Shown piece by piece: positions 7,073 through 14,932 of a stretch of DNA of 64,000 nt. A program made the translations under genes and the position numbers. The stretch covers positions 62,001 to 126,000 of the forward strand of contig JAGVWE010000002.1 of assembly GCA_018304425.1 (NCBI GenBank), given 5' to 3'. Positions within the stretch are counted from its first letter, which is position 1, and each line of letters starts with the position of its first letter. The DNA is from Candidatus Iainarchaeum sp. (GTDB lineage Archaea; Iainarchaeota; Iainarchaeia; Iainarchaeales; UBA10219). The notes under the pieces were generated by a model, which had not been told where the DNA came from, searched no databases, and saw only the letters and a program-made list of their open reading frames with translations.

Positions 7073-7723
7073 ATGGGAGCCCTCAGACGCGCAATCGAAA
7101 GGGTGGAGAAAAAGAAGCCCATCCAAGGGCGGCCCAAATTCGACAAGGCCACGCGGTTCCGCATCTGGCGGACGGGAAAGTGGCTCCGCAAGCGGAGGAA
7201 ACTCGCCGAGGACTGCCGCATCGCCTTGCAACTCTTGAAGGAAAACGACGGGAACCTGGCCAGGGGCCAGCGCAGGCGGAAGGAAGGCAAACCCACGCTC
7301 AAGAAAAGGGTTCTATCCGAACGCCTCGGGTGGGCCGCCCTCGGCACAGTGGTCGGCGGTTTTGTCGGCGTGCTAACCAGCACGGTAGCAATGGGCAATG
7401 CGGTTATTCCCTATAACTCTGCGCCTTCCTGGGGCATTGCAGGCGGGATGGCGGCCGCGGGCGCGGCGGCCTCCCCATTGTTCAGGCCCCGAGAAACCAA
7501 GGTGATGGTCGACCTGCACAATCTCTTGAGGAGCAAACGCTTGAATGTTACGACGTACGGAGAACGGCTGCCGGCGGACCAGGTAGAAGCTAACAGGCGG
7601 GTAATCAGTGAAGTAAGAAGGAAAATCGAGGCCCTGCAGCAACTGAATGCCCACGAAATCGAGACCCTGGACAACTACCTGAGCACGGCACGCACAACCG
7701 GGCGGATTGGAGTCAAGGCTTGA
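7073..7723 (+). CDS. Membrane protein with basic N terminus, paralogue of the previous gene
   Basis: Unrecognised 216-residue protein. N-terminal ~85 residues are strongly basic (AIERVEKKKPIQGRPKF, then RTGKWLRKRRKLAEDCRIAL), followed by two glycine/alanine-rich hydrophobic stretches (ALGTVVGGFVGVLTSTVAMG; GIAGGMAAAGAAASPLF) and a helical C terminus. The plan matches the gene at 6295 although identity is low. A TATA-like ATAATTAAATAC lies 25-35 bp before the ATG, so it has its own leaderless promoter. Its 3' end overlaps the convergent Pop5 gene by 11 bp. Confidence 0.7.
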   Translation: MGALRRAIERVEKKKPIQGRPKFDKATRFRIWRTGKWLRKRRKLAEDCRIALQLLKENDGNLARGQRRRKEGKPTLKKRVLSERLGWAALGTVVGGFVGVLTSTVAMGNAVIPYNSAPSWGIAGGMAAAGAAASPLFRPRETKVMVDLHNLLRSKRLNVTTYGERLPADQVEANRRVISEVRRKIEALQQLNAHEIETLDNYLSTARTTGRIGVKA

Positions 7724-8057
7724 CCTTTCCGATGCTGCCGCTCACGCCCAAGAGCTTGGGGATGACGGGTTTGCCGTCCACTTGCTTGACGAACAACAAC
7801 CCGGCCTTGACTTCGTCGAGGTGTTCGAGCGCACAGCGCACCACGCCCACGCTTTTCTTCGAGTCAAAGCCCATGAGCCACAGCTTTTGGCGCGCGGTGC
7901 CGACCTCGCCATAGAGGTGGAGGAAGGTCTCCCACACCGCGTGGCCGACGTCGGGCTCGGAAAGCCGTTCCTTGGCCGAGAGGCTGAAGGAAACATAGCG
8001 CTTCTTTCCCCGGTAGGAAGCCGGAATCGGGTTCATGGACTGCTTGGCGTTCTTCAT
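7713..8057 (-). CDS. rnp2: Ribonuclease P protein component 2 (Pop5)
   Basis: Pop5 pairs with Rpp30 to support catalysis by archaeal RNase P RNA, which trims tRNA 5' leaders. The 114-residue product has the family features: a start with ASYRGKKRYVSFSL, a central LWLMGFDSKKSVGVVRCALE and an end LLGVSGSIGKVK, the usual SGT(I/L)-like tail. The ATG at 8057 has a weak TATA-like GGTTTTTAGCCC about 28 bp upstream; a second ATG at 8036 is also possible. Rpp30, its partner, is encoded 2 kb away on the same strand. Confidence 0.9.
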   Translation of the reverse strand: MKNAKQSMNPIPASYRGKKRYVSFSLSAKERLSEPDVGHAVWETFLHLYGEVGTARQKLWLMGFDSKKSVGVVRCALEHLDEVKAGLLFVKQVDGKPVIPKLLGVSGSIGKVKP

Positions 8058-8155
8058 TGCACCAAGCTAGCGCCAATAGGGCTAAAAACCGTGTGATTGC
8101 CAGTGAAGGCATGGAAGCCCGGCGTGTTATGGTTGACAGGGCATTCCCGCAGGGC

Positions 8156-8711
8156 CTAGTGGAGTTTGCCATAGACCGGGTTCCCGAAGCGGCCGTCCTC
8201 GACTTGTCGCTTGAGGAATTGCAAAAAAAGCCCGTGGAAAAATTCGTAGTGGGCTCTTTCGGGCTTGTTTAGGCAGCCCTTTCGCACAAATTCCAAAAAA
8301 TAGGGCGCGATTGCGTCCCGCTTTTCCCCGCTGGCAGCGACGGCTTGTCCGAAGGTGAATTGCCTGGAGTCAATTTTCGCGGCCAACTTCAGCAATACGG
8401 ACTTGGCCTTGGGTGAAAGGGGGTGGAACATGGGATAGAAGAAATCCTTGTCCAACTCCTTTGCAATTTTGAATGTTGTTCTCGTAATTCGACATCCTGA
8501 AAACTAGGCAACCATGATTTTTCGCAATCTGCTCCATTTTTACCAGCAAGGATGTTTTCCCCATTCCACGATTGCCCGTGATGCTCATGTTCATTGGCGA
8601 GCCATTCGTCGTCTGAAGCAGCCAACGCTCGAATTGATCCAGTTCCGCTTCTCTTCCGACAAAGAATTGGGGTCGAGCAGGGATTTGCGGATTAAAGGGA
8701 TTGATGCGCAT
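8156..8711 (-). pseudogene. Decayed archaeal AAA/STAND-type ATPase with internal deletion
   Basis: Two pieces of one gene lie in different frames. From 8711 the first ~85 residues give the conserved start of archaeal ATPases of the NPFxPQxPA...FFVGREAEL type, with the P-loop ITGNRGMGKTSLL, and end near SNYENNIQ. From about 8473 the other frame gives IAKELDKDFFYPMFHPLSP and a C-terminal winged-helix-like region ending in FLQFLKRQ. The family is usually 350-400 residues; here the whole centre (Walker B, sensor) is missing and the join is out of frame. A good TATA region (AAATATAAACATTAC) still precedes the start. Most likely a dead remnant; mis-assembly is less likely because both ends keep normal order. 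Confidence 0.75.
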
Positions 8712-8765
8712 ATATGTTTATAATTTTAGTAATGTTTATATTTTTTACTAACTTCATAAACTTCC

Positions 8766-9326
8766 TTACTTCTCGGCCTCCAGTGCCTTCAATTCCGGGG
8801 ATTCCCCAATCAAGTCAAAGATTTCGCGCTCGAGGGCCTTGACGAGGGGCAGGCAGGCCCGGATTTTGGCGGCCTCATGCGGGTTTCCGGCGCCATAGCG
8901 GGCGGCAAGGTCTTCGAGGCGTTCCTCGACCGAGACCAGTTGGTCGTGCTGGACGCGCTTGTCCGCGTAGAAGACGAGCTTCTCCTCCCAGCCGCGGTCT
9001 GGAAAGGGCTCCAAGATGGAATACAGGCCGTGGCGCGCACAGATGCGGCCGAGGACGGGAAACCCGCACTCGGAGAGCACGCGCTCGACCTGCGCGTACT
9101 CGTCGCCCCCGGCCTGGATGGCGTGCACCTTCATGAGGTCGTGGAGCAACGCGGCACAGCGCACGACCTGGGGCTGGACCTGAATGCCCTTAGCACGCAG
9201 TTTTTCGGCGAGGAACCCCGCCACCCTCGAAACCAACCTGCAGTGGGCGCGCACGTTCGCCGGCAACGCGTACTCGTCCCAGAGCTTCACGCACTCGGCC
9301 TCGGATAAGCGCTTGATGCCGGTCAT
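8766..9326 (-). CDS. HD-domain phosphohydrolase-like protein
   Basis: HD proteins are metal-dependent phosphohydrolases acting on nucleotides or related esters. The 186-residue product has the HD pattern: H in NVRAHCRLVSRVAGFLA, the HD pair in VRCAALLHDLMKVHA, and a further His in RICARHGLYSI, with the later Asp in FYADKRVQHD. It resembles uncharacterised archaeal HDIG proteins. The ATG at 9326 overlaps the AlaX stop as ATGA, so the two are translated together; a link to tRNA or nucleotide clean-up is possible but only inferred. Confidence 0.8.
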   Translation of the reverse strand: MTGIKRLSEAECVKLWDEYALPANVRAHCRLVSRVAGFLAEKLRAKGIQVQPQVVRCAALLHDLMKVHAIQAGGDEYAQVERVLSECGFPVLGRICARHGLYSILEPFPDRGWEEKLVFYADKRVQHDQLVSVEERLEDLAARYGAGNPHEAAKIRACLPLVKALEREIFDLIGESPELKALEAEK

Positions 9327-9964
9327 GCCTCCAACAACACCTCGATGCGCTCCTTTTCCTTTCCCTTGCTCTCGCGCTTGAGGTAGATGCCCCCAACCTC
9401 GGAGGCGTTGCGGACGTGCGTGCCACAGCATTCCATGGTCTTGAGGCCCTGGCACTCCCACACGAAGCGCGTGGGGTTAGCGGGGTCGCGGTAGACGCGG
9501 ATGGGCCGCGCCGCCTTGACGACCTGGTTTGCCTTGGCCTCGAACTCGGCGAGGTACGGGCGCACGTTTTCCGGCCAAAGGATGTCGAGCCGCGCCTTGT
9601 CCACGGAGACGTTGGAGCCAAAGTATTCGGGGTTGTTGAGCTTTTCTTCCATGATGACGCCGACGATGTGGCCAGCCGAATGCATGCGCATGATGCGGTA
9701 ACGCTTGGCCCAGTCGAGGACGCACTGGACTTCCTGGCCGGGCTGCAAGCCATGGTTGCCTTCGAGCGTGTGGGCAATGTCCGGGCCGTCGACGGCGACG
9801 TCGATGACGGCCTTCCCATTGATGGTGCCGCTGTCGGATTGCTGGCCGCCGGCAAAGCCGAAGAACACGGTGCGGTCCAGCCACACGCGGGGGCCCTCTA
9901 CCTTGACGACTTTCGCCGTGCACTCCTTCAGATAGGCGTCCTGCTCGAACAACTTCTCGGTCAT
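9323..9964 (-). CDS. alaX: Alanyl-tRNA editing protein AlaX
   Basis: AlaX is a free-standing editing domain that removes Ser or Gly wrongly attached to tRNA-Ala. The 213-residue product shows the zinc-binding editing site: HSAGH (about residues 90-94) and the later Cys/His pair in ECCGTHV, together with FGFAGGQQSDSGTI, the segment conserved with the AlaRS editing domain. The ATG at 9964 is chosen because GGGGAG stands 7 nt upstream; a TTG at 9979 is possible. It overlaps the HD gene by 4 bp and follows Rpp30. Confidence 0.92.
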   Translation of the reverse strand: MTEKLFEQDAYLKECTAKVVKVEGPRVWLDRTVFFGFAGGQQSDSGTINGKAVIDVAVDGPDIAHTLEGNHGLQPGQEVQCVLDWAKRYRIMRMHSAGHIVGVIMEEKLNNPEYFGSNVSVDKARLDILWPENVRPYLAEFEAKANQVVKAARPIRVYRDPANPTRFVWECQGLKTMECCGTHVRNASEVGGIYLKRESKGKEKERIEVLLEA

Positions 9965-9985
9965 GGTTTCACTCCCCAAAAAAAC

Positions 9986-10594
9986 TCATTCCCCTAAAAA
10001 GAACGGCTGGAACCGCTCCACCAACCGCTTGCCCTGCGCCCGGGAGAAGCCGAGCAGGACGGCGAAGGCGGCCAGGTCCTTGACGGCGCGGAGTTCCTCG
10101 GGCTTCGAGGCCCCGCTGAAGAACAAGGCGTTGGCCTGGAACTTCTTCAACAGCTTGACGACCATGAAATAGTTTTTGAGGAGAAGGCTCCGCTTCCGCC
10201 CGTTGCAGCGCAGGAAGTCCGCGAAGGAAACCGCGACCGGCACGTTGTTCTCGGCCGAGAGGCGCGCGATGGCCGTGTCAAAGCTGAGCTTGCCGCTGTC
10301 ACAGGGCATGAACAGGAAGTCCACGCCCTTCGTCGAGACCGCGAACTTGTTGGCTTCAACAGAGCCGCCGCGCACCGCCAGGAAGTCGACCTTGCCCCGG
10401 AAGCGTTGCACGACGCGCTGGTCAGGCTGGTCGAGTACGAGGCAGAGCCTGGCCCTTGGATGGGCCTTGCGGAGGGCCTGGAAGCCGGCGTCGTCCTTGC
10501 AGGACGCGGCCAAGAGCACGCGGTCGTTGCCGAGCTCGCCAGCCAGGGAATCGAATTCCTTGCCAGCGGCGAAGACGAGGTCCACGAAGGGCAT
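9986..10594 (-). CDS. rnp3: Ribonuclease P protein component 3 (Rpp30)
   Basis: Rpp30 has a TIM-barrel-like (PHP-related) fold and forms a heterotetramer with Pop5 in archaeal RNase P. The 202-residue product has the family start MPFVDLVFAAGKEFD, a middle KVDFLAVRGGSVEANKFAVS, the region KGVDFLFMPCDSG and a late LFFSGASKPEELRAVKDLAA. The ATG has a TATA box (TTATTTAAT) 27 bp upstream, so it is leaderless. AlaX follows 22 bp downstream in the same transcript. Confidence 0.88.
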   Translation of the reverse strand: MPFVDLVFAAGKEFDSLAGELGNDRVLLAASCKDDAGFQALRKAHPRARLCLVLDQPDQRVVQRFRGKVDFLAVRGGSVEANKFAVSTKGVDFLFMPCDSGKLSFDTAIARLSAENNVPVAVSFADFLRCNGRKRSLLLKNYFMVVKLLKKFQANALFFSGASKPEELRAVKDLAAFAVLLGFSRAQGKRLVERFQPFFLGE

Positions 10595-10644
10595 GACAAG
10601 AGTAGGTAATCAACGAATTAAATAAGGTATGCCGGGTTCGGCCG

Positions 10645-11253
10645 TTAGTTGCCTTGCCGGTGGTGGGCTCTCAGGCTGGGCCGGTTCTTTTCGTAGCCAA
10701 TGCCTTTGCCGTGCAAGCCCCTGCTCCGCTTCTGGGCCGAGGTCAGGCCGCGTTCGGCGCGGTCCTTGTGTTGCTTGGCGCACACCCAGTTAAGTTCCTT
10801 GTCGGCTTTCACGGTGGGCGCAAAGGGGTCCACCAGGATGGCCTCGAAGTAAAAGTGCTGGCCGTCCTCGCCAATGTAGTAAGAGTTCAGGACTTCGCAG
10901 TTGGGGAACCGCTTGCCGGCCCGCTGCTCGGCAATGCCTTGAATGCTTTGCTTGCGCGTCAGCTTCTCGATGCCCATGCGCTTGGGCTTCCTACCCCGCT
11001 TGGGCCTGAAGTGGAGGCCGCCGCCCTTGCGGATGCGCACGCGGGCCGCGAAAACGCCTTGCTTGGCCTTGTAGCCGAGTTCGCGGGCGCGGGGGATGTT
11101 CGTAGGCTTGTCCAGGCGGACAATGGCTTCCACTGGCCTGCGAAACGAAATCAAGCGCTCGCGGTTCAGCTTCTTGTAATCGTAGGACTCATCCAGCTGT
11201 ACGCCCTTGAACTCCTTTTGGAAGGTCTCCTTCACGTGCTGCGCCAACGACAT
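10645..11253 (-). CDS. rpl15e: Large ribosomal subunit protein eL15
   Basis: eL15 is a core 50S protein that binds 23S rRNA. The 202-residue product matches the family throughout: DKPTNIPRARELGYKAKQGV, RVRIRKGGGLHFRPKRGRKP, then QRAGKRFPNCEVLNSYYI and a basic C terminus GLTSAQKRSRGLHGKG. The ATG at 11253 is preferred over the TTG at 11259. In many archaea eL15 is near Rpp30 and other RNase P genes, as here. Confidence 0.96.
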   Translation of the reverse strand: MSLAQHVKETFQKEFKGVQLDESYDYKKLNRERLISFRRPVEAIVRLDKPTNIPRARELGYKAKQGVFAARVRIRKGGGLHFRPKRGRKPKRMGIEKLTRKQSIQGIAEQRAGKRFPNCEVLNSYYIGEDGQHFYFEAILVDPFAPTVKADKELNWVCAKQHKDRAERGLTSAQKRSRGLHGKGIGYEKNRPSLRAHHRQGN

Positions 11254-11359
11254 AAACAATCCACTAACAAAATCCGGCCAAAAGCAGGACTGGAATACAC
11301 CTAAACTGCTGGAGAAGGCTTTAAAAGGTTTGGGTGGCCGCCTCCGGCGGGCCAGGGGG

Positions 11360-12100
11360 CTAGCCTTTCAGCTTCCCCTCGGCTTCCGCTTCCTCGATGC
11401 CTTCCGCCACGGCTTCGCCGGTGTAGAGGCCGACCAGGCGACCGATGAGGATGGTGATGTAAAGGATGCCGCAGATGACCTCCACGATGGCCAGGGAGCG
11501 GCCGAAGTAGGTCACCGGCAGGACGTCGGCGAAGCCCACCGAGGTCAGGGCCGTGAAGCTGAAGTACACCAGGTCCGCCCAATGGGCCGGCTGGCCGGTG
11601 CCCGGACCCACCAGGATCTCGAAAGAGCCCGGGATGAAGAACTCCAGCAGGGAGAACACCCAGCCCCAGGCGATAGCGATGAGGAGATACACGGCGACCG
11701 CGCCGTAGAGCACCTCGTTCGTCACCTTCTTGACGTGCAGGATGACGTACAGCAGGGACTTGATGATGAAGGCGTAGAAGAGGATCGCGAAGACGTGGTT
11801 CAAGAAGATTATTTCCGGCAGCGGCCAGGCGAAGCGCAGCCAGTTAGACACGAAAGCGGGGACCCCGAGGGCGAGGCCCAACAGGAAGTCTTTCCTGCGG
11901 TGGCTCACCGTGTAGATCCCGGTGATGAGCACCACGGAGAAGACGAGGGCCAGGGCCAGGTAACCGAGCGCGTCGCCTTCCACGAAGGGATAGATCAGGA
12001 TGGAGGCGACGAGGGCAACCAGCAGGAACCGCATGCGCTTGTGCGGGAAGTGGACGATCCCTTCCTTACGGTGGGTGTGGTGGGGCGCGTGCTCGGCCAT
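11360..12100 (-). CDS. Potassium-channel-like membrane protein with non-standard filter
   Basis: A 246-residue protein with about six transmembrane segments (roughly residues 23-41, 46-66, 71-92, 99-127, 132-155 and 195-220) plus a pore loop between the last two. The pore reads YFSFTALTSVGFADVLPVT where potassium channels have TxGYGD; here the filter is SVGFAD. The closing segment RSLAIVEVICGILYITILIG, then RLVGLY, matches bacterial and archaeal two-TM-pore channel domains. There is no cytosolic RCK domain. It may therefore be a channel with altered selectivity. Start ATG at 12100 follows a histidine-rich N terminus (EHAPHHTHRKE). Confidence 0.75.
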   Translation of the reverse strand: MAEHAPHHTHRKEGIVHFPHKRMRFLLVALVASILIYPFVEGDALGYLALALVFSVVLITGIYTVSHRRKDFLLGLALGVPAFVSNWLRFAWPLPEIIFLNHVFAILFYAFIIKSLLYVILHVKKVTNEVLYGAVAVYLLIAIAWGWVFSLLEFFIPGSFEILVGPGTGQPAHWADLVYFSFTALTSVGFADVLPVTYFGRSLAIVEVICGILYITILIGRLVGLYTGEAVAEGIEEAEAEGKLKG

Positions 12101-12151
12101 GGCAATAATGGGGCGGAAGGGTTCTTATACGTTTCAGGGCGCAAGGTAAAT

Positions 12152-13180
12152 ATGCCCAAATGCAACCGGAGGTGTGCGGCAGAGGCCAAGATAACGCTTG
12201 CCTACGGGCCGCACCACTATTGCGCCGAGCATTTCACGGACTTCTTCGAGCACCGTGTCACCAAGACCGTGCGGAAGTTCAAGCTGCTGAAACGCGGGGA
12301 GAAGGTCGGGATCGGGGTGAGCGGGGGCAAGGATTCGCTGGCCCTCGCCTACCTGTTGGGGAAATACTACGCGAAGTCCAACGAGCTGCTGGCGCTGATG
12401 ATTGACGAGGGCATCGAAGGCTACCGGGATGTGGCCCTGCGGGTGGCGAAGAAATACTGCGACGAGTGGAAGATCCCCTACCAGGTCGTGAAACTCAAGG
12501 ACCGCTTCGGCTACTCGACCACCGAAGTCGTGCACAAGATAAACGCCCAGCCAAGCCTGGGCACGAGCTGCGCGTTCTGCGGGAGCTTCCGCCGCACCGT
12601 CATGAACGAGTGGGCGCGCGAGCAGGGCTGCGACAAGTTTGCCACCGGCCACAACCTGGACGACGAAGCGCAAAGCGTGTTGATGAACGTTTTCTCGAAC
12701 AACCTGCCCAAGATGGCGTGGCTCGGGCCCATGACGGGCGCGGAGGGCTTTGACGGCAACGGCTTGTTCGTCAAGCGCGTCAAGCCCCTCTACGAGTGCC
12801 CCGAAAAAGAGATCATCGCCTTCGACGCGTTCAAGGGAATCGAGCACTACTCGGAGGAATGCTGTCCCTTCAGTTGGATGGCGAAGAGAAACCACGTCCG
12901 CGAGATGCTGAACCACTTCGAGGACCAGTTCCCGGGCACCAAGTTCACGGTCGTCAAGTGGTTGCAGGACCTCAAACCCCACTTAGAGGACGTCAAGCCA
13001 GCGGGCCGGCTCCAGGCATGCACGGCGTGCGGGAGCCCCTCGAACAGCCCCCTGTGCCGGCCCTGCAGCATGGTGAAGCTGCTGGACGCCGTCAAGGCCG
13101 CGCCCCGGAAAGCCGTTGCGGCCAAGGGGGGCCCCACCTGCGCCGAAACCAAGGGCCTCCACGACAGGGAATTCGTTTAA
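12152..13180 (+). CDS. tRNA 2-thiolation protein, Ncs6/TtuA type
   Basis: Members of the TtuA/Ncs6 group adenylate and thiolate tRNA uridines using a PP-loop ATPase and zinc fingers. The 342-residue product has an N-terminal zinc-finger region (C..C at the start, HHYCAEHF), the PP-loop GIGVSGGKDSLALAYLL (about 50-66), TSCAFCGSFRR (a CxxC likely to hold an Fe-S cluster or catalytic cysteines), FATGHNLDDEAQSVLMN and a C-terminal zinc ribbon (CTACGSPSNSPLCRPC). The ATG at 12152 lies 25 bp after a TATA box (CTTATAC) and is leaderless. Whether it modifies U34 (Ncs6) or U54 (TtuA) cannot be told from sequence here. Confidence 0.88.
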   Translation: MPKCNRRCAAEAKITLAYGPHHYCAEHFTDFFEHRVTKTVRKFKLLKRGEKVGIGVSGGKDSLALAYLLGKYYAKSNELLALMIDEGIEGYRDVALRVAKKYCDEWKIPYQVVKLKDRFGYSTTEVVHKINAQPSLGTSCAFCGSFRRTVMNEWAREQGCDKFATGHNLDDEAQSVLMNVFSNNLPKMAWLGPMTGAEGFDGNGLFVKRVKPLYECPEKEIIAFDAFKGIEHYSEECCPFSWMAKRNHVREMLNHFEDQFPGTKFTVVKWLQDLKPHLEDVKPAGRLQACTACGSPSNSPLCRPCSMVKLLDAVKAAPRKAVAAKGGPTCAETKGLHDREFV

Positions 13181-13212
13181 AAGCGTTAGCAAATAGATTG
13201 AATAGCGTGCGA

Positions 13213-13280
13213 GCCCGAAAGGGCGAGCCAGTCCCATGCCGCGCATGGGACGTTTTCGCAAACCTTTTGTAAAAAGGTTT
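13213..13280 (+). other. Three tandem hairpins before tRNA-Val
   Basis: Between the thiolase stop and tRNA-Val are three clean stem-loops: GCCC-GAAA-GGGC (13213-13224, a GNRA tetraloop), GTCCCATG/CATGGGAC with a five-base loop (13231-13251), and AAACCTTTT/AAAAGGTTT (13260-13280). The last ends one base before the tRNA. No TATA box is seen just before the tRNA, so these may be in the same transcript. They may help termination or processing, or be a genomic repeat; no copy is found elsewhere in the window. Confidence 0.45.
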
Positions 13281-13281
13281 T

Positions 13282-13353
13282 GGGCCTGTAGTCTATCGGC
13301 TAGGACGGCTGCTTGACGTGCAGTAGAGCCTGGTTCAACTCCGGGCAGGCCCA
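13282..13353 (+). tRNA. tRNA-Val (anticodon GAC)
   Basis: A 72-nt cloverleaf: acceptor GGGCCTG/CAGGCCC, T-arm CCTGG-TTCAACT-CCGGG, anticodon stem CTGC/GCAG with loop TTGACGT, giving anticodon GAC. Discriminator is A. CCA is not encoded (CTT follows). No intron is seen. Confidence 0.95.
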
Positions 13354-13458
13354 CTTAAACCGATTTAATTGGCGTATACGAGGGTTTTAGGCGATTCCGA
13401 CGGGTTTATAAATTTTTAGAATGCATACTCGTTGTAGGATTTTCAGGAGGTCACTGGA

Positions 13459-13587
13459 ATGGCATTCGAGGAAGAAATCCTGTTCGACGACGAAGACGAC
13501 GGCGGGGACGACGACGACTTCGACGGCGATGACGACGATGACGGCGGCGACGGTGACGACGATTTCGATTACCCTGAAAACAACTAA
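13459..13587 (+). CDS. 42-residue Asp-rich acidic protein
   Basis: An overlooked short gene: ATG at 13459, TAA at 13585. The product starts MAFEEEILFDDEDDGGDDDD and continues as almost pure Asp/Gly with a few Phe, ending FDYPENN. About half the residues are Asp. Expression signals are strong: TATA-like GGGTTTATAAATTTTT at about 13403-13418 and AGGAGGT (13446-13452) 6 nt before ATG. It has no recognisable family. Such tails resemble the acidic ends of RNA polymerase or ribosome partners, or a charge mimic of nucleic acid, but this is speculation. Confidence 0.7.
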   Translation: MAFEEEILFDDEDDGGDDDDFDGDDDDDGGDGDDDFDYPENN

Positions 13588-13608
13588 ACGATTGTTTTCT
13601 CTTTCAAC

Positions 13609-14847
13609 CTATTTTTGAGCCTTCTTGAGTTCGGCCAGTGAGGCGTCCACTTCGTCGAGTTTTTCCTTGACCTGCTTGTTGTACTGGTTTATTCTTGCCT
13701 TGTAAATGGAGTCGAAGTCGCGTTCCACGTCCTTCCGGAGGCTCTCCCGGAAGTCCGCCAGGTCCTTGAGCTTTTTTTCGACGGCATCGAGGGCGGCAAC
13801 GGCCTGGGACTGGTCGAGTTCCCGCATTTTCTTCTTGAGCAACTGGTCGAGTTCGGCTGACTTGCCTGACACCATGTCGTCCACCCTCAGTTTTACGTCG
13901 TTCATGAAGCCCTCCGAGATGTGGCCCTCCACTTCCAGGGTCTTGCTGATGCGCGCCTCCAACTGGTTCAGCCGTTGTTCCGCGGTTTTCAGGAACTCGT
14001 TGAACCGGAGTTCCGCGCGCTGCAACTCGTTGTTGGTTTCCGCGAACCACTTGGCCTTGGATTCCTCCAGCAACCGGATGTTGGCGGCCAGGTCCTTGGA
14101 CAACTGCTCGCTCAACTGCCTCTGCGCCTGGATGCGGGAAACGTTTTCCTGCGTCAACTCGTTGGTTTTCCGGATTTCGAGGAGCTTCTGGTCCAGGATT
14201 TCCTGCAACTGCCTGCGGTTGGACTCGAACTCGGCCTGGACCTTGGAGAGCATGAGGGTGCGCTGGCTCTCCAAGAGCACGGAGACCTTGGTGGACTCCC
14301 TTTTGAGGGCTTCCGCGATTTTCGCGTCAAGGACCGCGTCGAGCTCCTGCTTCAAGCGCTTCATTTCGTCGAGGCGCGCGTCCACGGCCGTGAGAATGCC
14401 GGAATCCCACAAATGCTCCCGGTCAGGCTTGCGCTCCGGTTGCCCGGAGGCTGCAACGGGTTGCTGGGGAGAGGGCTCGACCCTCGCCTTCTTGCCGAAA
14501 AACCCGAACGCCTTCTGCATGGACACGGGCTCCCTGACTGGCGGCGCTTCAACGGGCTTGGCCTTGGGTTCGGGCGCTTCCTCTTTCTCGTCCTCCCAAC
14601 CCCCGGCCACCTCGCCGAACACGCCCTCGGACTCGGTGACATCCTCTTCCAGGGGCTCGGCGACCGGCCTTGCAGCAAGCGGTTCCCTGGCAACGGGTTT
14701 TCCTCCCCTCGCCTCGGCCAGCAACGCACGGGCATCCTGTTCCGAGACATTGACCTGGCGGAGGTTGGCCACGATTTCCTGGTCGGAAATGCCCAACCCC
14801 ACCAGCTTCTTGACCGAGTCCAGGAGAATCGCGTGCTTGGAGTCCAT
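13609..14847 (-). CDS. Long coiled-coil protein
   Basis: A 412-residue unrecognised protein. Residues 1-45 form a small helical domain (LDSVKKLVGLGISDQEIVAN, then SEQDARALLAEARG), residues 50-140 are a proline/glutamate-rich linker, and residues 145-410 are continuous coiled coil (LDEMKRLKQELDAVLDAKIA; QLSEQLSKDLAANIRLLEE; EVDASLAELKKAQK). No membrane segment. ATG at 14847 is chosen because CCTTAAATTCAGG lies about 27 bp upstream; a TTG at 14856 is open. It could be a structural or chromosome-associated factor; SMC-like ATPase parts are absent. Confidence 0.75.
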   Translation of the reverse strand: MDSKHAILLDSVKKLVGLGISDQEIVANLRQVNVSEQDARALLAEARGGKPVAREPLAARPVAEPLEEDVTESEGVFGEVAGGWEDEKEEAPEPKAKPVEAPPVREPVSMQKAFGFFGKKARVEPSPQQPVAASGQPERKPDREHLWDSGILTAVDARLDEMKRLKQELDAVLDAKIAEALKRESTKVSVLLESQRTLMLSKVQAEFESNRRQLQEILDQKLLEIRKTNELTQENVSRIQAQRQLSEQLSKDLAANIRLLEESKAKWFAETNNELQRAELRFNEFLKTAEQRLNQLEARISKTLEVEGHISEGFMNDVKLRVDDMVSGKSAELDQLLKKKMRELDQSQAVAALDAVEKKLKDLADFRESLRKDVERDFDSIYKARINQYNKQVKEKLDEVDASLAELKKAQK

Positions 14848-14932
14848 GCCACTCAATAGGAATTACCTGAATTTAAGGATAACGAACTGCCTGCGCGCAG
14901 GGCTTTTATTCAGGAAAGCCCTATTGCCTGGC

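Noticed and set aside
11207-12151. Upstream part of a long plus-strand frame leading into the tRNA thiolase gene
   Set aside because: It lies opposite eL15 and the channel gene, has no family sequence, and the TATA box and zinc-finger start place the real start at 12152.
13706-14932. Plus-strand frame running into the DUF6498-like gene
   Set aside because: Ser/Arg-rich shadow of the coiled-coil gene; the membrane protein has its own TATA box and ATG at 14933.
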